The translations under genes and the position numbers were made by a program. From the NCBI GenBank assembly GCA_964453995.1, contig CAYVQC010000003.1:1-64000 (forward strand): a DNA stretch of 64,000 bases. Reading direction: 5' to 3'. Origin of the DNA: SKVR01 sp964453995. Its GTDB lineage: Bacteria; Bacteroidota; Bacteroidia; Bacteroidales; UBA7960. The notes under the pieces are model-generated. The model was given only the letters and a program-made list of their open reading frames with translations, was not told where the DNA came from and did no database searches. Shown in pieces: positions 35,357 to 44,179 of the stretch (the stretch's first letter is position 1; each line of letters opens with the position of its first letter).

Positions 35357-36610
35357 GTGGACGTATTCGATAAAATATCCCGCAATATGGGACCCCTGGG
35401 TCAGTATGCTGACCGTATCCATGGTTATTTTGCCTTCCCCAAACTTGAAGGGGATGTATCTAACAAAATGAAATTCAGAGGCAAGGAAAAGCTTGTCTGG
35501 AGCCTCAACAATTACCTGGGATTGGCCAATCATCCCGAAGTAAGAGAGGTAGATGCCCAGGCCTCCAAAGATTACGGGCTGGCCCTTCCCATGGGAGCCC
35601 GCATGATGTCAGGACAAAGTGATTTGCATGAACAGCTCGAAAGAGAGCTTGCTGCCTTTATGGGAAAAGAAGCAGCATACCTTCTCAATTATGGCTACCA
35701 GGGAATGGTATCCATCATTGATGCTATCGTAGATCGCAAAGATGTAATTGTGTACGACTCAGAATCACATGCCTGTATCGTCGACGGCGTACGTCTGCAC
35801 CTGGGCAAAAGATTTGTTTTTCCGCACAACAACATCGAAAACCTGAAGAAACAGCTTGAGAGGGCCACCAAAGTGACCTCCGAAACAGGTGGAGGTATCC
35901 TGGTGATTACCGAGGGGGTATTTGGCATGTCGGGCGACCTGGGAAAACTGGATGAAATCGTAGCCCTTAAAAAACAATACAACTTCCGCCTTTTTGTGGA
36001 TGATGCTCACGGTTTCGGAACCATGGGCCCCACAGGTGCCGGAGTAGGGGAGCATCTGGGAGTAAACGACGATATTGACATCTATTTTGGCACTTTTGCC
36101 AAAGCCATGGCGTCCATAGGTGCTTTTGTTGCCGCAAAAAAGGAAGTGGTATACTACCTGATGTACAACATGCGGAGCCAGATCTTTGCCAAATCTCTTC
36201 CTATGCCACTGGTAGTAGGGGCTCTTAAAAGGCTCGACATGATAAGGAAACACCCTGAACTGCGTGAAAACCTCTGGACCATAACCAATGCTTTGCAAAA
36301 AGGATTGCGCGAAAGAGGATTTAACCTGGGCAATACACAATCGCCTGTTACACCGGTATTTCTGTCTGGCGAAGCCAGTGAAGGAACCAACCTTGCTTAT
36401 GATTTAAGAGAAAATTTCAATATTTTCTGCTCCGTAGTAGGTTATCCCGTTGTACCCAAGGGTGTTATCATTATTCGTATTATCCCCACAGCCGTACACA
36501 CACTTGAAGATGTGGAGTATACCCTGGAAGCTTTTACCACCATTAAGGAAAACCTCGATGCCGGTAAGTATTCTTCAGGGGAAATTGTAAATATCTTTGA
36601 AGAGCGCTAA
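35357..36610 (+). CDS. Alpha-oxoamine synthase, serine palmitoyltransferase- or cysteate acyltransferase-like
   Basis: This PLP-dependent fold-type I enzyme (417 residues from GTG at 35357) condenses an amino acid with an acyl thioester and releases CO2. The PLP lysine is K249 in GTFAKAMAS, with DDAHGFGTMG and DSESHACIVDG in the usual places. The start is GTG because the promoter lies at 35293-35324 and the homologous region begins at this point. In Bacteroidota close relatives make the sphingoid base (serine palmitoyltransferase) or the capnine base of sulfonolipids (cysteate fatty acyltransferase); 2-amino-3-ketobutyrate CoA ligase is the other candidate. I cannot separate these from sequence alone. 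The strong KLEGDVSNKMKFRGK lead-in is typical of the lipid-forming branch as I recall it. Confidence 0.82.
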   Translation: MDVFDKISRNMGPLGQYADRIHGYFAFPKLEGDVSNKMKFRGKEKLVWSLNNYLGLANHPEVREVDAQASKDYGLALPMGARMMSGQSDLHEQLERELAAFMGKEAAYLLNYGYQGMVSIIDAIVDRKDVIVYDSESHACIVDGVRLHLGKRFVFPHNNIENLKKQLERATKVTSETGGGILVITEGVFGMSGDLGKLDEIVALKKQYNFRLFVDDAHGFGTMGPTGAGVGEHLGVNDDIDIYFGTFAKAMASIGAFVAAKKEVVYYLMYNMRSQIFAKSLPMPLVVGALKRLDMIRKHPELRENLWTITNALQKGLRERGFNLGNTQSPVTPVFLSGEASEGTNLAYDLRENFNIFCSVVGYPVVPKGVIIIRIIPTAVHTLEDVEYTLEAFTTIKENLDAGKYSSGEIVNIFEER

Positions 36611-36651
36611 AGATAAGAGATAATAATACCGTAATGGTATTTACAACCCAA

Positions 36652-36712
36652 AACCCATGATTTGCATGAATTGCCCCTGGCGAGACCTGCTTATCATGGG
36701 TTGATTTTTTTT
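36652..36712 (+). terminator. Probable terminator after the alpha-oxoamine synthase gene
   Basis: AACCCATGA at 36652-36660 is inverted as TCATGGGTT at 36694-36702, followed by a run of eight T at 36705-36712. The loop of about 33 bases is long, so the call is moderate. Confidence 0.5.
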
Positions 36713-36755
36713 GGGGGGAATAGGCTTAGCTAAGAAAGGCAAAAAATACCAATAT

Positions 36756-38504
36756 TCAGGGACTATCGGATTTGGGAGCCTCTGCTAAAGGAATCCTGAT
36801 CACAAACTCGGCCCCATTTTCTTTGTTTGTTGCCCAAATCACTCCTTTCATATTTCTCTCGATAATGGTTTTTGACATATATAAACCCACCCCGGTTCCT
36901 TTGCCCTGCTCCTTTGTTGTAAAGTAGGGATCGAAGATTTTATGAATAATGACAGGATCGATACCTCCCCCGTTATCCGTTACACTTACATTAGCCATTT
37001 CATGACTGGCAGATGCAGTAATGCGTATTAATGGCTCTGATACCTCATTATACAACAAGGCATCGCGAGCGTTATTAATAATATTAAGCAGAACCTGGGC
37101 AAATTCACTTTCGTAGCCAAACAAAACAATATTATGATCAATATCGGTAATTAGTTTTATTCCACTATTCTTTAGGGTTGCATCGATAAAGGATATTGAT
37201 TTCTTCACCACATCGAACAAAAAGAAACTTTGCATTTCCCGGTTGGGTTTAAAGAAATTCCTGAAATCATCGATTGTTTGTGACATGTAAGAGAGCACGG
37301 CTTTTATATCAGCTTCACTCTTATCAATATACATACTATCGATCTCGCCAAAACGGAATGCATCAGTAAGGTCGTATACCATAAGACTTAGTGCATTGAG
37401 GGGTTGTCGCCACTGATGGGCGATGTTTCCTATCATTTCTCCCATGGCAGCCTGCCGGGACTGCAACAGCATCAGTTCATCCTTCTCCCTGTTCTTTTTC
37501 ACTTCTGCCATCACCTGGTTTTCAAGGGTTTCGTTGAGTTCTTCCAGCAACTGTCTTTGAAGTTTCAGTTCATTTTCTACTTGTCTGCGGCGTTCTACTT
37601 CCTGCTGCAGGTCCTGGTTGAGCATTTTATACTCCCAGTTGGTAACCTCCATATCCATGAGGGTTTTTTCCAATTTTTCCTCCATCAGTTTCCTCCCGGT
37701 AATATCTTCCTTGATGGCAAGGTATTCCATAACCTTTCCACGTGCATCTTTTACAGGAGTTATGGTTGCCGATTCCCAGTAATATTCGCCTGATTTTTTC
37801 TTGTTTTTAAACTCCCCTTTCCATACATGACCTGAAGATATTGTTTCCCACAGTTCACTGTAAAACTTATCAGACTGTTCACCCGATTTCAGAAGGCGTG
37901 GGTTTCGCATATATGCTTCCTGCAAGGTATAGCCTGTAGTTTCTTCAAACCGTGGATTGGCGAATACGATATCTCCCTCAAGGTTGGTAATAACTATGGT
38001 ATTAGCACTTTGCATTACGGCCTCATTGAGCCGTTTAAACAATATACTTTCTTCTATTCTGCCTGGATAAACAGATTCCAATGCTTTGCGGAGATTTTCG
38101 ACCCTGTTCCGATACATTATCTCATCAGAAATATCTCTCAGCGTAACCATTATATATTCCGGATCCCAGTCGAAGAAACTCAGTTCGACAGAAAAATACT
38201 TTGGTGTTTTTCCAGCGGTGGTAAGTTTCACTTTTCCCTTGTTACTTCTTCTGCTCTTGATTACACATCTGAGTTTCTTTTTCAACAGATCATACAACTG
38301 GGGCTGCAGCAAATCTTCTGCACTGTGCAATCCCTCTTTTGCCGGGGTCAATTGCAATGCATCAAAGCATGCCTTATTGACGAAAACCAACTGATGGTCA
38401 ATGGTAAGAACCATTACCGGAAAGGATAAGTTATTGAGAATTTGAAAGGGTAATTCAGCAGAAACAAGGCTGGTTTTATTAATTTGATGGGAAAGATTAT
38501 TCAT
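36756..38504 (-). CDS. PAS-domain sensor histidine kinase
   Basis: This 582-residue soluble kinase has two PAS domains (about 18-140 and 160-285, the second with TGYTLQEA and a PAC-like EYLAIKEDITGRK end), a long coiled coil (about 285-350) and a complete kinase core. The phospho-accepting H363 lies in NIAHQWRQPLNAL, the HisKA-type HWRQP class. The N-box (LLNIINNARDAL), G1 (DNGGGID), FTTK and G2 (GKGTGVGLYMS) boxes are intact. It starts 2 bases after the stop of the stand-alone HPt protein and follows the 1230-residue hybrid protein, so all three are one operon. It is the only intact kinase in that operon. Confidence 0.92.
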   Translation of the reverse strand: MNNLSHQINKTSLVSAELPFQILNNLSFPVMVLTIDHQLVFVNKACFDALQLTPAKEGLHSAEDLLQPQLYDLLKKKLRCVIKSRRSNKGKVKLTTAGKTPKYFSVELSFFDWDPEYIMVTLRDISDEIMYRNRVENLRKALESVYPGRIEESILFKRLNEAVMQSANTIVITNLEGDIVFANPRFEETTGYTLQEAYMRNPRLLKSGEQSDKFYSELWETISSGHVWKGEFKNKKKSGEYYWESATITPVKDARGKVMEYLAIKEDITGRKLMEEKLEKTLMDMEVTNWEYKMLNQDLQQEVERRRQVENELKLQRQLLEELNETLENQVMAEVKKNREKDELMLLQSRQAAMGEMIGNIAHQWRQPLNALSLMVYDLTDAFRFGEIDSMYIDKSEADIKAVLSYMSQTIDDFRNFFKPNREMQSFFLFDVVKKSISFIDATLKNSGIKLITDIDHNIVLFGYESEFAQVLLNIINNARDALLYNEVSEPLIRITASASHEMANVSVTDNGGGIDPVIIHKIFDPYFTTKEQGKGTGVGLYMSKTIIERNMKGVIWATNKENGAEFVIRIPLAEAPKSDSP

Positions 38505-38506
38505 TC

Positions 38507-38884
38507 TTATTTTTCTTGATGCGGCATAATGTCAATTTTAATGACACGGGTTGTTTCAGAAAATGCTTCATCAAGCCAGACAATCTGCTCCATTGATTTA
38601 GCAAAATCGTGTTCTTTATTGAGGGCATCCATAGTTTTTAACACTTCAAACATGCGACTGCACCCTATGGTTGCACTAAGGCCTTTAAAGGTATGAACCG
38701 CTTGATAGAATTTATCATAGTTGGCTTCGGCGGATGAAGTTTTGATTTCATTGATCAATTCATATGCATCGTCAATGAAACTTTGAAAGAGCTCTGCCAG
38801 GTAGGCGGGATTACCGGCAGTGCTTTTCCTGAGCATCCTGAGGGTAGCCGGGTTGAGAACTGGGATAGTACCTATATTTTCCAT
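38507..38884 (-). CDS. Stand-alone histidine phosphotransfer (HPt) protein
   Basis: This 125-residue four-helix HPt domain has phospho-accepting H64 in AVHTFKGLSATIG, a complete signature. It shares the SFIDD and KGLS-x-x-IG blocks with the degenerate HPt domain at the end of the 924-residue hybrid kinase (53577-56351), so the two are paralogues. It lies between the hybrid pseudo-kinase (27-base gap) and the PAS kinase (2-base gap), and is the natural carrier of phosphate between them. Confidence 0.9.
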   Translation of the reverse strand: MENIGTIPVLNPATLRMLRKSTAGNPAYLAELFQSFIDDAYELINEIKTSSAEANYDKFYQAVHTFKGLSATIGCSRMFEVLKTMDALNKEHDFAKSMEQIVWLDEAFSETTRVIKIDIMPHQEK

Positions 38885-38911
38885 AAATTCGTTATACTTA
38901 ATGAATGTAAA

Positions 38912-41900
38912 TCATTTTTGCCTCTTTTTCTTTACACCATTGGTTTTGGGCTTGGGCTTGTGCTGATAGTGCCACTTATGGATTTTTTCGTAAAGCTCGG
39001 GTGCATTTATTGGTTTACTGATAAAATCATTTACTCCTGCTTTAAAATAACGGTCTTTATCCTCATCAAGAACATTGGCCGACAAGGCAATAACCGGTGG
39101 GTGTGATTTCATTCTTTGTTTCATTACCTTTAGGGTTTCGATGCCATCCATAACCGGCATAACCATATCTAGCAATACAACATCAAAGTTTTTACTGGTG
39201 AGCAGGTCAAGAGCTTCCTGGCCATTGGCAGCCATTGACACTTCACAACGGGCATGCACCAGCATGAGCGAAATCACCTTTTGATTGATTTTTTGATCTT
39301 CGACACATAAAACTTTAAGCCCTTCAATATTGAAAGAATTCTTTGCAACTTTTGATTTGTTATTTTTTTCTGTTGACTTTTGTGGTGTTGAAGCTAAAAA
39401 GGTAAAGTAAAATGCGATACGATTATCTTCGCTCTTATCAATCCCCAGGCTTCCTTCGAGCATTTCTACCAATCGGCGGGAAATATTCAATCCAACAATC
39501 AGATTATCTCTTTTATGTAAAAAAGTGTCCTCTTGCCCCCGGGCAGGTTTCAATACATTTTTAATGGCGTCAATATCAAAAGACTTATTTACATGGAAGA
39601 TTTCCATCATCATCATGATCTTATCATCAGAAAGAGTTTCACAACTCACCACAAGATCAACCTTTCCTTGATCTGTATTTTCTGCAATTACAGCAACGAG
39701 GCTTGAAATAACCTGGTATAACCGGGCCTGATCTGAAACGATAGAAACAGGAACGTCAGGATTTATATGGATGCTTAATTCGAGTTCTTTATTGCGTGTG
39801 AGCACGGCAAAAAGAGCATTGACACGGTCCATTAGTTGATTGAGGTCGAACTGAGCTTTGTTAAGCCTGAATTTTCCTGCCTCGATTCTTTGCAGATCGA
39901 GGATATTGTTTACTATATTAAGCAGGTTAATGCTTGAATCCTTAATTGTTTTCACCAGCTCTATCTGGTCGCTATTCAAATCGGTCTTTTGAAGGAAATC
40001 AACCATACCCATTATACCTGTAATAGGTGTTCGCATTTCGAAGCTCATATTGGCCAGTACCTGCTGTTTGGCTTCAGAAGTTTTCAGCGCCAATTCGGCG
40101 TGGTGCTGCAGCTCCTGGTTATGCTTTTGCTCAGTTATATCCTGAACCGTAAAAACACAACTACCTTTTCGGCTATCTTCTGTTTTGATTATCTTGCCTA
40201 TTGAAAAAATGTGCCTTATTGCACCAGTATGGATAACAATACGGTAATTTGCGGTTACACTGCCTGACAATTTACCTGCAACAAGTTGCTTTTCGAAATC
40301 CAGAAATTCTTGTTTGTCATCGGGATGAATCAGCTCTAAAAACCTGGTATAATCAAAGAACTTTCTTCTTTCAGGTGTTATATCAGCGATATCAAAGAAT
40401 GTTTCAGAAAACTCGCAGTGATTATTGTCGAGATTCTTCTCCCAGTTACCAATTTTAGCAATTTGCTGTACTTCCTGAAGTTTTTCACGATTATCGCGTA
40501 ATACTCTTTCAAGGTGTTTGGATTCAATGATCTGGCCAAACTTTTCGGAAATATTCTTCAGTAATATCTTTTCATTGAAATGGAAGGGATCTTTATTAAT
40601 ATTGGGTTTTTCCTCCAGATAACATACTTTTATATACCCAAGTTTTTTCTTTTGAACCTTAATGGGAACAGAATAGGACCATGGAGTTTCCCTGTAGTTT
40701 TTGGAGGCGAAAGCCTTTTTATCGAAAACAATTTCTACTCCAATATCATGACTGTATCTTAGCCCCACTGGAATGATCTCCAGTGATTTTTCCATGATCT
40801 CCTCAAATGTGATGCCTGGCACGCCAGATAAATCGGTAATATCATACAAGCAGTTGAGCTGCTTGATTTTCTGGTTCAGATTTGCTGTAAGTTCGCTGTA
40901 AGTTTGTTCAGATTTCTTTTTTTCTGTAATATCGGTAATGAGAGCCACACAACCTTTGGTTTTCAGATTTTCATCCAGTATGGGTGCAGAGCTCAAATTG
41001 GCCCACATTACATCTCCTGCAATACTTTTCATTTTGATCTCATAGTGATCAGAGATACCCATTTTCTGCAGTTCCACTTTTTCTTTAAAGAGTTTAACAT
41101 CTTCGGGAGTAAGCAGAAACTCCTCAAGCGATTTACCCAAAACCCCGTTACGATCTTTGGCTCCCAGCAATTTGTATCCTTTAAGATTAACAAATTCAAT
41201 TTTGTTTTCACTATCCAAAACAAGGAGCCCTTCATTAAGGGTTTTGATAAGGGTTTGATAATTTTCTTCGCTTTGCCTTAATGCTTTTTCGGTTATAATT
41301 TTATCCTGCAGAGTGTTCCGCAGTCTTTCAATATGCTTTCTTCTATCCCTGAATCTCAGAAACATTAATACGGAAAACAGGGAAATGAAAAGCAAAAACA
41401 GGATCGCAAAAATGAGAATTAACGCATTTCTCTCGAACCTGAATTTGTAGTTTTCTTCATTTTGCTGTGCATCATAGATCTTCTCATTGAAATAAGTGAT
41501 CCTGTTCATGAGCTGACTATTGTAAATCTGTTGGTTGAGCTCGGTATAGCGTTGCAGATTTTGATATGCCTCTTGAAGGTTTCCTGAAGCCTGGTATATT
41601 TGCGAAAGAGAGAGGTAATTATCCCTGATAAAAGATTTGATTCCAATCTCGGCAACAATTTCCTGGCTTTGTTGTAAATAATTGATGGCCTGGGGCAAAT
41701 ATCCGGTTCGCTGATAAACGAGACCAATATTTCTCAGAATCACAGCCCTAAGCCCCACCACATTTACTTCGCGTAAAAGATCCAATGAAGCATTGTAATA
41801 AAACAAAGCAGTTTCATAGTCTTCCGATTCACGGTAAATATTGCCAATATTATTATTGAGGAAGGCAATATGTTGCAAATCTGAACTATTTTTTGCCAGA

Positions 41901-42604
41901 ACCATTGCCTCATTATAAAACTCAAGAGCTTTGGTCAGTTCCTTCTCAAACCAATGAAAATTACCAAGACCCGATAGTGCCAACACGATCTGGTTGGTAT
42001 CTGAAACGGCAGATGCCAGTTCAAGGGCTTGCTGATAATGTCCGAGGGCAAGTTTATTCTCTCCAAGGTTGCGGTACAAGACACCAAGATTATTCGCAGA
42101 TAGAGCGATTAAAGATGTTAATTCCTCACTTTGCGCAAGTTTATATGCCTGATGGGTAATATCCAATCCTTCATAAAGCTCTCCCTGGTATCTGAATATA
42201 GCGCCAATGAAGTTACTCGCTTCGATCTTCATTTCATGATCCTGGGTTCTCTCAGCAAAGGCAATTACCGAGTCGAAATAAACCATAGCAGTACGAAAAC
42301 GGGCCTCATTGAAATAAAGCTCAGCCAGGTTGTTCATGGCTTTGAATCTCAGATTCTCATTCTTATGCAGTATGGAGTATTGATAAGCAAGGTTGGCAAA
42401 TTCCATCCTGGCCTCATGCGACCAACGTATTCTGTCTGAAGATTTGGCCAAAAGGTCATGGATCAATTGTTGTTTATTGGCCTCAGAAAGGCTATTCCAG
42501 GTTAAAATATCGTACTGGTTTTCTGCCTGCCTGGCAGAAATCGCTTCTACTGTAAATAAGGAAAATAAAAAAGAAAAAAACAGAAGAGCTACGCGTATTT
42601 TCAT
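38912..42604 (-). CDS. TPR/PAS hybrid signalling protein with a degenerate kinase core and an intact receiver
   Basis: This protein has 1230 residues from the ATG at 42604, where a signal peptide begins; the frame is open to 42694. Order: signal peptide (1-22), periplasmic TPR repeats (about 40-370), membrane helix (about 391-413), PAS (about 445-560), GAF-like region (about 575-730), PAS (about 735-835), HisKA-like helices (about 845-905), HATPase-like region (about 920-1060), receiver (about 1096-1215). The H-box reads ANMSFEMRTPITG: the phospho-accepting His is F855 (codon at 40040-40042). The N-box, G1 and G2 glycines are also lost (QVISSLVAVIAEN, NLIVGLNIS). The receiver keeps its acidic pair, D1146, the ALSA Ser and the SKP Lys. 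It is therefore a pseudo-kinase with a working receiver, encoded with an HPt and an active kinase. Confidence 0.88.
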   Translation of the reverse strand: MKIRVALLFFSFLFSLFTVEAISARQAENQYDILTWNSLSEANKQQLIHDLLAKSSDRIRWSHEARMEFANLAYQYSILHKNENLRFKAMNNLAELYFNEARFRTAMVYFDSVIAFAERTQDHEMKIEASNFIGAIFRYQGELYEGLDITHQAYKLAQSEELTSLIALSANNLGVLYRNLGENKLALGHYQQALELASAVSDTNQIVLALSGLGNFHWFEKELTKALEFYNEAMVLAKNSSDLQHIAFLNNNIGNIYRESEDYETALFYYNASLDLLREVNVVGLRAVILRNIGLVYQRTGYLPQAINYLQQSQEIVAEIGIKSFIRDNYLSLSQIYQASGNLQEAYQNLQRYTELNQQIYNSQLMNRITYFNEKIYDAQQNEENYKFRFERNALILIFAILFLLFISLFSVLMFLRFRDRRKHIERLRNTLQDKIITEKALRQSEENYQTLIKTLNEGLLVLDSENKIEFVNLKGYKLLGAKDRNGVLGKSLEEFLLTPEDVKLFKEKVELQKMGISDHYEIKMKSIAGDVMWANLSSAPILDENLKTKGCVALITDITEKKKSEQTYSELTANLNQKIKQLNCLYDITDLSGVPGITFEEIMEKSLEIIPVGLRYSHDIGVEIVFDKKAFASKNYRETPWSYSVPIKVQKKKLGYIKVCYLEEKPNINKDPFHFNEKILLKNISEKFGQIIESKHLERVLRDNREKLQEVQQIAKIGNWEKNLDNNHCEFSETFFDIADITPERRKFFDYTRFLELIHPDDKQEFLDFEKQLVAGKLSGSVTANYRIVIHTGAIRHIFSIGKIIKTEDSRKGSCVFTVQDITEQKHNQELQHHAELALKTSEAKQQVLANMSFEMRTPITGIMGMVDFLQKTDLNSDQIELVKTIKDSSINLLNIVNNILDLQRIEAGKFRLNKAQFDLNQLMDRVNALFAVLTRNKELELSIHINPDVPVSIVSDQARLYQVISSLVAVIAENTDQGKVDLVVSCETLSDDKIMMMMEIFHVNKSFDIDAIKNVLKPARGQEDTFLHKRDNLIVGLNISRRLVEMLEGSLGIDKSEDNRIAFYFTFLASTPQKSTEKNNKSKVAKNSFNIEGLKVLCVEDQKINQKVISLMLVHARCEVSMAANGQEALDLLTSKNFDVVLLDMVMPVMDGIETLKVMKQRMKSHPPVIALSANVLDEDKDRYFKAGVNDFISKPINAPELYEKIHKWHYQHKPKPKTNGVKKKRQK

Positions 42605-42707
42605 GAAGCAGGAATGGTAAAAATAAACAGTGAAAATTACGAATTTTTCAGTTAATTTCCTTGTGAAATACCTGATTTTATCACAATTACACAAAAAAGG
42701 CTATATC

Positions 42708-43640
42708 CTAAAAAAGCTTAGACCTTTTGGCGAAAAATGACAACAAAATATTTTCCAGCCCGGAGTTGATATCGGCAGGAATAAAATCGATCTGGTATTG
42801 CATGCATTTCAGCTTTACTTTTTCAAAGAATTTATGCAATTCCCGATGGTAAACTTCTTTGATCTGCGAAGGATTTATTTTCATTTCTTTGCCTGTTTCC
42901 ATATCAATAAATCTGTAGGGCCGGTTCTGATAATCCAGCTCAAGTTCTTTCTTCCTGTCATACACATGAAAAAGCACCACTTCATGCTTGTTATGTCTTA
43001 AGTGCTGCAATGCATTAAAAATATCATCAGTTTCTCCAACATTTTCCATCAGGTCACTAAAAATAATCACCAGGGATCTTTTGTGGATCTTATCGGCTAT
43101 TTCATGAAGAATCTTTGCGGGATTAGACTTTTCATTCAGTTTTTGATTTTCGTTGAGAAGCATTCTTTCCAAAACGGAAAAGATAAATTTGGTATGGGCA
43201 GTATTGGATTTGGCAGAAATGTGTGTATTGAGACTTTCGGCAAAAACACTTAAGCCGGTGGCATCGCGTTGTTTTTTCAGGACATAGATCAATGATGCAG
43301 CTGCCTTTACTGAAAAATCAATTTTGGAGGGCAGATCATGCGATTGGCCCCAGGCAGGAAAAAACATGGATGAAGAATTATCAATTACAAGCTGACATCT
43401 CAGATTGGTTTCCTCCTCAAACTTCTTCACGTATAGTCTTTCTGTTCTGCCATATAGTTTCCAGTCGATATGCTTGGTGGATTCGCCGGGATTATAGATG
43501 CGATGTTCAGCAAATTCTACCGAGAATCCATGGAAAGGACTTTTATGCAATCCTGTAAGAAACCCCTCCACCACCTGCCTGGCCAGCAGTTCAAGGTTTT
43601 CATATCTTTTAAACTTGGGAGATTCGAGTTGATTTGTCAT
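42708..43640 (-). CDS. DUF58-domain (VWA-like) protein
   Basis: This 310-residue protein has the DUF58 signature: the GLHKSPFHGFSVEFAEHRIY start, GESTKHIDWKLYGRTERLYV, and a VWA-like core with QLVIDNSSSM in place of the metal site and VIIFSDLMEN later. DUF58 proteins usually pair with a MoxR AAA ATPase in cofactor or complex assembly, but no MoxR gene is adjacent, so the partner must be elsewhere. It is cytosolic with no signal. The strand and the 104-base gap to the hybrid gene leave it probably in its own unit. Confidence 0.87.
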   Translation of the reverse strand: MTNQLESPKFKRYENLELLARQVVEGFLTGLHKSPFHGFSVEFAEHRIYNPGESTKHIDWKLYGRTERLYVKKFEEETNLRCQLVIDNSSSMFFPAWGQSHDLPSKIDFSVKAAASLIYVLKKQRDATGLSVFAESLNTHISAKSNTAHTKFIFSVLERMLLNENQKLNEKSNPAKILHEIADKIHKRSLVIIFSDLMENVGETDDIFNALQHLRHNKHEVVLFHVYDRKKELELDYQNRPYRFIDMETGKEMKINPSQIKEVYHRELHKFFEKVKLKCMQYQIDFIPADINSGLENILLSFFAKRSKLF

Positions 43641-43697
43641 CTTATCAGCATCCTTAATATTTTAATGGTAATTGATCGCAATGATTATGAAGAAAAA

Positions 43698-43729
43698 AAG
43701 GGTGTCTTCATAACTCGTAAGACACCCTT
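43698..43729 (-). terminator. Intrinsic terminator after thioredoxin
   Basis: AAGGGTGTCTT at 43698-43708 pairs with AAGACACCCTT at 43719-43729 around a 10-base loop. On the minus strand the stem is followed by a run of U residues (plus-strand A-run at 43693-43699). It lies just past the stop codon of the gene at 43752-44069. Confidence 0.9.
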
Positions 43730-43751
43730 GTCAGATTCTTCATTCCGGTAT

Positions 43752-44069
43752 TCAGAGCAAATTCTCAATTTTGGAAGTAAGCATAGACTTTGGCACAGCA
43801 CCAACCTGCTTATCTGCTACTTCACCATTTTTAAAGAATAAAATTGTAGGAATGTTGCGGATACCATATTTTTGAGCAACCTCGGGGTTGCTGTCCACAT
43901 CAAGTTTGCCAACAACAGCCTTACCTTCATACTCGGCTGAGATTTCATTTACGATGGGTGCAACCATTCTGCAAGGCCCACACCATTCTGCCCAGAAATC
44001 AACCAAAACAGGTTTGTCTGATTTGAGCACCATTTCTTCAAAATTGCTGTCTGTCAATTCTATTGCCAT
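43752..44069 (-). CDS. trxA: Thioredoxin
   Basis: This 105-residue thioredoxin has the active site WAEWCGPCRMV with C30 and C33, the cis-proline segment GIRNIPT and the DVDSNPEVAQKYGI loop. Length and motifs match a canonical cytosolic TrxA. A TATTTTTG minus-strand element at 44113-44106 is a likely -7 promoter site 37 bases before the start. dnaE lies upstream with a 110-base gap, and a strong terminator follows. Confidence 0.95.
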   Translation of the reverse strand: MAIELTDSNFEEMVLKSDKPVLVDFWAEWCGPCRMVAPIVNEISAEYEGKAVVGKLDVDSNPEVAQKYGIRNIPTILFFKNGEVADKQVGAVPKSMLTSKIENLL

Positions 44070-44179
44070 AGTGTTTGTTTTTGAGAGTTTTTTTTAAGTT
44101 GATTACAAAAATAAAACTTTTATCTGAACTTTGTCGGGAAAACATCAGGCTGGAAGCCCGGCCAGAGATCCACAAATGA

